Below are positions 57,399-64,000 of a DNA stretch of 64,000 bases, in pieces (the first letter of the stretch is position 1; every line of letters starts with the position of its first letter). The position numbers and the translations under genes are program-made. This DNA comes from Catenaria anguillulae PL171 (lineage: Eukaryota; Blastocladiomycota; Blastocladiomycetes; Blastocladiales; Catenariaceae), in NCBI GenBank assembly GCA_002102555.1, contig MCFL01000009.1:434001-498000 (forward strand), in the 5' to 3' direction. The notes under the pieces are model-generated. The model was given only the letters and a program-made list of their open reading frames with translations, was not told the origin of the DNA and did no database searches.

Positions 57399-57770
57399 GA
57401 TGGACCGTTTGGGAATCAAGAGCTTGGACGTTGCGTTGTGGTGATGGCGGCACGGCCGTGTGGTGGCATTGGCATTGGCCAGGGTACTGAGCGTATTTGC
57501 CGGTCTCAAGAGAAATGCATTAGGTCTTTATTTACATGGATCAGTTGCCGTCCTTCATGGTGGTTTGACCATGCCAGCGTCAAAGAGCGAGACAGCCAGG
57601 AGACAAACTCAGGGGTTGGAGATCATGTGTGAGTCACTGACTGTTTGCTGGAGCTGAAGAGCAGGCCAATGCTTTCAGTGGAGGACATTTGGGTCCAGGA
57701 CGATTGACGTTCATTCAACTCGATGCACGGATAAATCTCTAACCAACGTCAAGAGTAGATGGAGTCAGAT
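57399..57770. other. Intergenic, no supported gene
   Basis: About 370 bases between co-directional minus-strand genes, with the nuclease promoter and the 3' end of the next gene. Nothing else recognised. Confidence 0.4.
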
Positions 57771-58922
57771 TCAATGTCCACGACTGCGATGCCGCCGCTC
57801 ATCTGCTCGCTCCAACGACCGCCTTTTCCCACTCCGATGATCAACCTCATTGCGATAATGCCTTGGCCGGAGCGGCGGTGTTGGCGATCGCGATCGAGAC
57901 CGCGAATCATGTCGCCGACGAGAACCGCGAGAATACGGCGAACGGGAGCGAGAGCGAGAGCGAGAAGAGGGCTGCCGCGAAGCATGCCTTTGGCGCGACC
58001 TGGACCGCGATCGAGAGTGCTGGCGTTTGCGCACCGCTTCGACTGGTCGACTGGAGGCGGTATTTGACGGAATTTCACGGAAATACACTTCATCCTCTTC
58101 GCTGTCTGACCGACGGCAACGCGAGCGACCGTGCCGAGAAGCCCTCGGCGACCGCGAACGTGACCGAGATCGCCGATCGCGTTTGTGCTTTTTGCTACTG
58201 CTCTTCTTTTCCTTCTTTTCCTTCTTTTCCTTCTTTTCCTTGGACCCCTTGCGTTTCTCGCCAACCATCTTGGCCTCGAGCGGCTGCTGCATCGGAACGG
58301 CCGCCGGTACACCTGCCATTGAGCCGTGTGCGGGCGCTGTTGAATCCACGTTCCCGGGCAATTGAGTGGGTGCATTGCCGACATTTTGCGGCATCATGCG
58401 TGCATTGCGGCCAGACCCGAGTCCCGAAATGCCCGTATCCACGTCGGGAACAGTGCCCAGTGCCGCACTGTTAGCCTCGGCCTCATCCTGTGCCAAGTTG
58501 GCCATGACCCGTGCGAGTTCTTCCTTTGTCTTGTGCACGTCGGCGGCGTTTGGGTCGGTTTTGGTTGCCTTTTTTAGACCACTACATTGACGAGAGATGG
58601 AACAAGCAACAGAATACAAGCATTAGCTTCTTGGGCAAAGAGGCGCGCATGGACAGGATGAGATAATGTACAGTGCCACCATCATGGCCTCTTCTTCTGC
58701 AGCACGGACCCTCGCGAGCTCGTCTTGTGCAGCCTGCTTGGCGGCATCTGCGTCTTTTCCGTCCTTGGCATACCACGTCAGGTCCCGGCCGTTTTGCCAG
58801 CGGCCAACGGGGGCCATGACCGAGTGGCCTAGGTAGTTTTCGCGGTGCTTGTCGTTCTTGACCTCGTCCCAGGAAAATTGGTCGCGGCCGCCGCGGTTGC
58901 CGCCGCGGACTGGGTGGAACAT
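57771..58922 (-). CDS. MMTAG2 (C1orf35) homologue with SR-rich tail, 353 aa
   Basis: Exons 58922-58672 and 58581-57771 around a 90 nt intron (GTACAT...TGTAG). The N-terminus [20 protein letters not shown], then [20 protein letters not shown] and LTWYAK is a near-exact match to the conserved head of multiple myeloma tumour-associated protein 2. The splice gives MMVALGLKKA where the human protein has LLAALGYKN. A KEK repeat (encoded by a TTTTCC-type array at 58205-58241) and many RS dipeptides follow. The SR tail suggests a nuclear, RNA-linked role; the precise function is unknown in any organism to my knowledge. Confidence 0.88.
58205..58241. repeat. Purine/pyrimidine tandem array inside the MMTAG2-like CDS
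   Basis: Tandem TTCTTTTCC-type units on the plus strand encode the Lys-Glu-Lys repeat of the protein. Confidence 0.8.
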
Positions 58923-59679
58923 GGTGGTGGGATGGGGTGGGTGGCGGAGACGGTGGGCTTGGTGTTGGGCTGAATGATTGCCGGAGGTGGGGCTACGTCA
59001 TGTCTTTGCTGCATATGAATTGACTCCATTGAGAAATCTCGATGTTCACTTTGGCGTGAGATTGGGTGCAGAGTAGACTCTCCTGACAGACAGTAGGAAG
59101 TCAATATATGTACCAACCTATCATGACACCAGAGTCGTCACCGCAAGTCTCCGGCGCCAATTGCAAACCGCCGCTGTTGACAAGCTTACGGGTCAGTGTG
59201 GTGCCTCCAAGGTGTGATTGAAAGTTGTGAAAATCTGGTCAACTTCAGGTGGTCGCTGGTGCTGCCAGTGGTGACGACGGGTCAAGGGACTGCAGTGGAG
59301 GCTGGAGGATTGCGTGCTGAGGATCCAGAGTGTGCACAGCGATTTGTCAGAATCTAGGCCTGAGTGCACACTTATCAGTACGGACACACGAAGCGATATT
59401 GGCGATACGGACGGAATTCATCATTCATGCCTCAAATGCAGCACGTGCCTCTGCCCGATCCCTTTCAACTTCAACTTCAAGTTGACCCAGAACCATCGCC
59501 AGGCCGAGCTATTTACTAAGGTCAGGTCTTCGTGCAAGTTGGCGTTTCTCAACTCTCACATCTCAAGCTCACTTCCGTCCATTGTCCACTGGCATGCATC
59601 GCACTTGCAACTTCTCTCTGGACATCGTCATCAAATCAATCTCCAACAACCCGTCCATCTCAAGTTCAAACCTGCCACC
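58923..59679. promoter_or_regulatory. Bidirectional upstream region of the MMTAG2-like gene and SQOR
   Basis: About 760 bases between divergent genes. The plus-strand frame of SQOR is open for over 100 codons upstream, but the sequence is not like a targeting peptide and is taken as leader. Nothing else recognised. Confidence 0.35.
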
Positions 59680-61530
59680 ATGTTCGCCCGTCGTGCCGCC
59701 AGCCGCGCCAGCGGCCTGCTCCTCCGGTCGCCAACCCCATCGACTGCCGCTGGTACTTCAACACACCGTTGCGGGCTCGCTCAGGGCCATCGCTCTTTGG
59801 CCACCGCGGCCGCAACGGTATCCGCTTCCGACAAGTACCGCATCGTCATTGTCGGCGCTGGCACGGGCGGTCTGGCCGCCGCGCACGGCCTCGCGGAAAA
59901 CCTGCATGGCGAGCGGATCGCAATTGTGGATCCGTCAGCAGAGCATTACAATCAACCGTTGTGGACGTTTGGTACGTACGGCCATTCCTTGAATGGTCAT
60001 GCTCTCCTCAATTTCGGCACCTTCTCTCGCAATTGTGGCCGATGTTGCGGTCGAAATGGCAGGCGGACACGCATGGCATGATTTTCGCTTGAATGGATCC
60101 TCGTGAGCATCGCTCTACCGTTGTATGGCCCGGCCGTGCATGAAGCTATAATGAACCTGCTTCTCACGAATTGCCTGTTTCGTTGCACTTACACCATATC
60201 TGTCATCATTTGCGCTGCGTCGGTCATGCCTTGTTCTCACATTTGCACACATGATTCCGACGCGTTTATCCAACCGGACTGGCCGACGTCGGCCCAATTC
60301 CAAATCGCATCCCAAAAGTCCATCGCATTCACTCACATTCCGTTGGTACATGGTTCCTACGCTGATTATGTAGTCGGCGGCGGCCTCAAGCCCCACTCTG
60401 CGTCTGTTGCGCCAACGTCCTCGCTTCTTCCGCGCGCCGCATCTTGGATCCGATCCTCAGTGACCCGTGTCGACCCCACCGCCAAACTTGTCCACACATC
60501 CAACGGCCGGGCACTCGCATACGACTACCTGGTTCTCGCTCCGGGAATCGAGTCGCAATGGGACAAGATCAAAGGGCTTTCCGAGGCGCTTGCCGACCCA
60601 CATGCGCCCGTCGTGTCCAACTACCACAAGGAGTATGTCAAGAAGACGGCGCCAACGTTCAAGGCACTCAAAAAGGGCAATGCCGTGTTCACCATGCCTT
60701 CGACACCAATCAAGTGTGCTGGTGCTCCGCAAAAAATCATGTACATAGCCGAAGAGTACTGGCGCGAATCGTCACCTGCCGTCCGCTCTCAAATCTCGGT
60801 TAACTTTTACTCTGGCATTGGCAAAATCTTTGCCATCGACAAGTATGCCGCCGCGCTAACGCAAATCTGCGCCGACCGCAACCTGAAGTCGCACTTTTTG
60901 CACGACCTGGTTGCCATCGACTCGTCTGCCGGCACCGCCACCTTCCGCAAGCTCGCGCTTGCGCCCGGCGCACCCGCACCCACGCCCACTGGCGACCACC
61001 TGACTGTGCCCTTTGACTTTTTGCACGCCGTGCCGCCCATGGGCCCGCCCGCCTGGCTTGCGGCAAGCGGTCTTGCGTCGCCCACATCCAACGGGTTCAT
61101 TTCCGTCAACCAGCACACGTTGCAACACTCCGTTTACCCAACTGTGTTTGCCCTGGGCGACGCCACGTCTGCACCCACATCCAAGACAGCCGCGGCCATT
61201 GCCGCGCAATCACCCGTGCTCGTGCGCAACTTGCTTGCACACATGTCTGGCGCCGCAACGCTTGACGCGCAGTACGATGGGTACACGAGCTGCCCGCTCG
61301 TCACGGGCCGCAAGTCGTTGATTCTGGCCGAGTTTTCCGGATACTCGGGCAAGCCCATGGAAACGTTTGGCGGGGTGGTGGACCAGGCTCAGGAGAGTTG
61401 GTTCATGTATCAGGCAACGGCCGAGGCCATTCCCTGGGTGTATTGGAAGGGGCTGGTCACGGGCGGGTGGTGGAAGGGGCCCGCGGGGGTGCGCAAGGCA
61501 GTGGAGAGTGTCGTGGGTAAGGCCGAGTGA
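59680..61530 (+). CDS. SQOR: Sulfide:quinone oxidoreductase, mitochondrial
   Basis: Exons 59680-59971 and 60374-61530 give 482 aa. The leader MFARRAASRASGLLLRSPTP is a mitochondrial presequence. The FAD site is YRIVIVGAGTGGLAAAHGL, followed by PSAEHYNQPLWTFVGGGLKP across the splice. The redox cysteines lie in KCAGAPQKIMY and YDGYTSCPLVTG, with VFALGDATSAPTSKTAAAIA between them, and FLHAVPPMGPPAW as in animal SQOR. It oxidises hydrogen sulfide and passes electrons to ubiquinone in the inner membrane. The start follows GCCACC. Its 402 nt intron is far longer than the others here. Confidence 0.95.
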
Positions 61531-62186
61531 ACGTTTTTATTTAGATCCTTGGGACTGGAGCAGTCGGCTTTGATTTTGTTGTCGCGTCGACTCTATTGTC
61601 CCCATCATCTTGGCTCACAATGTCGTTCATAACCACTTTTTTCTGACAGTTGTGTGCTCACATGGATGCCTATCTACCTCTCATTCACCGACTCCGATCA
61701 ACTCCTGCCCAATCAAGAGTTTTCATGAATCAGGACTAAATGCTTACCTTTGCGAGCTACTCAGGCATTTGCCCAGAGACCTTTAGTTGTCCTCTTGCAC
61801 ACAGAGCTTCCGTCTTTGCTTGTTCTTGGCTCATGCGCGTTGGCTGAAGTCGCGTCTCGCATGTGCCCCGTCCTCAGCCAACACATTCAGAATCAGTGCC
61901 AGGAGCAAGCCGCCGTGTCCATACCATGTGTCCGCGCTTCAGGTATCATTGTTCATGTGCAAAATCGAGGCATCATTAAATTATCGGCATACTAAATCCC
62001 TTCCTTCCCACATCTTTTCCCCTTTACTTGTCCCACCGTCTGTGCATGTCCCACTCTTCCCTGCCAAAGCAAACCAGCGACAACTTGTCATTTTCAGCAA
62101 TTGAACTTGCTGGCGATCTCATACCTGGATTCCAAATACCTTCATATCCCTTCCGTATCCTTCAGTTCAATGAATGCATCTTCGAC
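61531..62186. other. Intergenic, no supported gene
   Basis: About 650 bases, AT-richer than the flanking genes, between two co-directional genes. It should carry the subtilase promoter. No RNA gene recognised. Confidence 0.4.
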
Positions 62187-63943
62187 ATGCTCGCAGGCTC
62201 CTTATCGCGTCCCCGCCAGTTGCCGCTCCTTGCTACCACCAGCTGTCTCGCACTCATTGTTGCTTGTTTGTGCGCACTGCTGACCGCCACCAATGCACTT
62301 CCCACGCGCGTCCCGCTCGCCGTTCCCGACGGCGACATGATTATCGATTTTGACCCGTCACAACCTGTGGATGATGCACTTGTCCAGCGCGTAGTGGCCA
62401 TTCTCATGCGCAATGGCATGCCAGAGGCCAAGAATCGTATCCACCGGCTCGAAATCGGCGACTCGGACGAGCAGCAAGTCCAAGCGCTGGCGGTTCCCGA
62501 CATGGGCGACTCGGTCAGGGCACAGTTGCGCGCCGAGCTTGAGGGGCGCATTCGGGCGATTGAAGGACAAGTGACGTGGGGCAGCGCTCAGGAGCCACCA
62601 GTGCCCGTGCCATCGCCTCCGCCACCGGCATCGCCAGTTCCGGCAGGCATCGGTCCGTTGCCACACTGCGCGGCATTTTTGCGCACCCCGGCGTTTCTCA
62701 TGACTCACACCAGTCACAATCTTCGACTCTTGTGTATCAGATCGTATTGATTCCAGAACCGGCCTCGATCAACAGTTTCGATACTTCCCAACATCCAAGC
62801 TCGGCGCAGCGACCGACATTTACGTCATCGACTCTGGGTGCGACGATAAGCACCCGGACCTGGCCGGCCGCGTCGTTTTCAAGCAAGACTTGACGGGCGA
62901 GGGCGACGAGGATCAGAATGGGTCCGCCCCCTTTTAACTTTTCTCCCATTCTTTCCATTCCCAGCTGAGGCGACTGACCTTGGTGCACAATTCATTTCCA
63001 GGCATGGAACACATACGGCCGCCACGGCCGCAGGCAAATTGCACGGGATTGCACGCAACGCAAACATCATTTGCCTCAAGGTCCTGGACCGCAACTCCAA
63101 AACAACGCAAATCACTGTGTTGCGTGCCCTGGATGTGGTTTCCGAGCAAATCAAGAAGCGCAGGGCGCCTGCCGTGGTCAACATGAGCCTGTATGCAAAT
63201 CCTCCTCCTTCTTCTTCTTCCTCTTACTATGCGACGTTTGCTGATAGATTTCGCTCACTTTATCAGGGGTGGCCCAAGGGTCAGTGGTCTGTGGAATCCA
63301 CCACGGAACGCGCCATCGATGCGCTGGTCGCCGAGGGCGTGTCCGTGGTGATGTCGGCGGGAAACAACAATGGCAAAGACGCATGTGATTATTCGCCGGG
63401 ATTTGTCAAGTCGGCACTGACGGTCGGTGCAACCAATCCAAGAAACGACAGTGTTGCGCCGTTTTCCAATGTTGGCAGGTTCGTTTCTCAGTCCAGGGCA
63501 TTTCCCGACCCGCTTATGACATTGACCTAACCGTCACATGATCCTTGGCAGATGCATTGACCTTGGAGCCCCGGTGTGCAAATCGAATCAGCACGCGCCA
63601 ACACGACGGCAACCCGCCCCCTCTCCGGTACTTCCATGTCCGCACCCCATGTTGCGGGCGTGCTGTCCGTGTTGCTGGGCGAGGGACTCACGCGCGTGGC
63701 CGCTGAACGCGTTTGCTGGACATGGCTGTGCGCGACGTGATTCATGGCAGTTTAGGGGACGCTCCCAATCGCCACTTGTACTTGAATCCGACGTGGAGCG
63801 TATGTGACTTGGTGCGCGCCAGGGAGCCTGGCGTGGCGAGCGTCGTCAGTCAAGTCGCCAACTTGGTGTGTCGTGTTGGGCAGCTGGGCATTGGCGTGGG
63901 CAGGAGGGAGGTGAGGAGAGTGCCGGATCCTGGACCGGGGTGA
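62187..63943 (+). CDS. Secreted subtilisin-like serine protease (S8), with three apparent frameshifts
   Basis: Proposed exons: 62187-62652, 62741-62921, 63002-63190, 63267-63478 and 63552-63943 (introns 73-88 nt). A signal peptide (LLATTSCLALIVACLCALLT) and propeptide precede the catalytic domain. The triad is visible: Asp in DIYVIDSGCDDKHPDL, His in GHGTHTAATAAG, oxyanion Asn in VSVVMSAGNNNG and Ser in SGTSMSAPHVAGVLSVLLGE. The frame changes near 63268-63276, 63569-63573 and 63712; each needs one base added beside a C, G or T run. Whether it ends at the stop at 63943 depends on those repairs. The role would be extracellular protein breakdown. Confidence 0.85.
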
Positions 63944-64000
63944 GCTTTGTTTTGATAGTTCCCGGGTCGGTTAGGAATTTTTTTAGCCTGATAGCATGAC

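Overview
The window is nuclear DNA of a fungus. The genes are split by short GT-AG introns, most of them 61-125 nt, and they encode nuclear, mitochondrial and ubiquitin-system proteins. It is GC-rich and gene-dense. Several gene types (NEK6/7-type kinase, APC7-like TPR protein, MMTAG2 homologue, lineage-specific F-box/ankyrin-like and F-box/LRR-like proteins) suggest an early-diverging zoosporic fungus, possibly Blastocladiomycota (Allomyces/Catenaria type). That placement is an inference and was not tested.

Layout. 1-13.4 kb: a partial ankyrin-like gene, an unrecognised two-exon gene, an F-box-like gene followed by a BTB gene, PWP2 (UTP1) and a six-exon TBC RabGAP. 13.5-18.7 kb: an ankyrin-like family cluster with one truncated gene, one gene broken by a Myb/SANT-like gene, and one intact gene. 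18.7-25.3 kb: an NTF2-like protein, a head-to-head pair of diverged paralogues (one with an in-frame TAA), and a second intact ankyrin-like gene. 25.3-32.3 kb: an unknown acidic protein, NDUFB8, an APC7-like TPR protein and a NEK6/7-type kinase. 32.6-35.3 kb: a disordered block with a broken class I histone deacetylase. 35.3-40.2 kb: mostly gene-free, with one seven-helix membrane protein. 40.2-49.4 kb: UBC4, second copies of the F-box-like and BTB genes, a TLC-domain protein and ESF1. 49.7-64 kb: a type I membrane protein, a seven-helix protein with a long tail, a Rad2/XPG nuclease, an MMTAG2 homologue, sulfide:quinone oxidoreductase and a secreted subtilase.

Functional threads. PWP2 and ESF1 both act in small-subunit ribosome assembly. 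UBC4, the F-box-like and BTB proteins, and the APC7-like protein all fall in ubiquitin conjugation. NDUFB8 and SQOR feed the respiratory chain.

Two points matter most for using this annotation. First, several strongly conserved genes (UBC4, ESF1, the subtilase, both BTB genes, one F-box-like gene, the HDAC) are broken by single-base indels, often in or beside short C or G runs. Consensus errors are therefore a serious alternative to real pseudogenes. Second, the F-box-like/BTB gene pair occurs twice, about 37 kb apart, with one gene inverted, and the two intact ankyrin-like genes share a nearly identical 283 bp tract inside otherwise diverged sequence, which suggests recent gene conversion.
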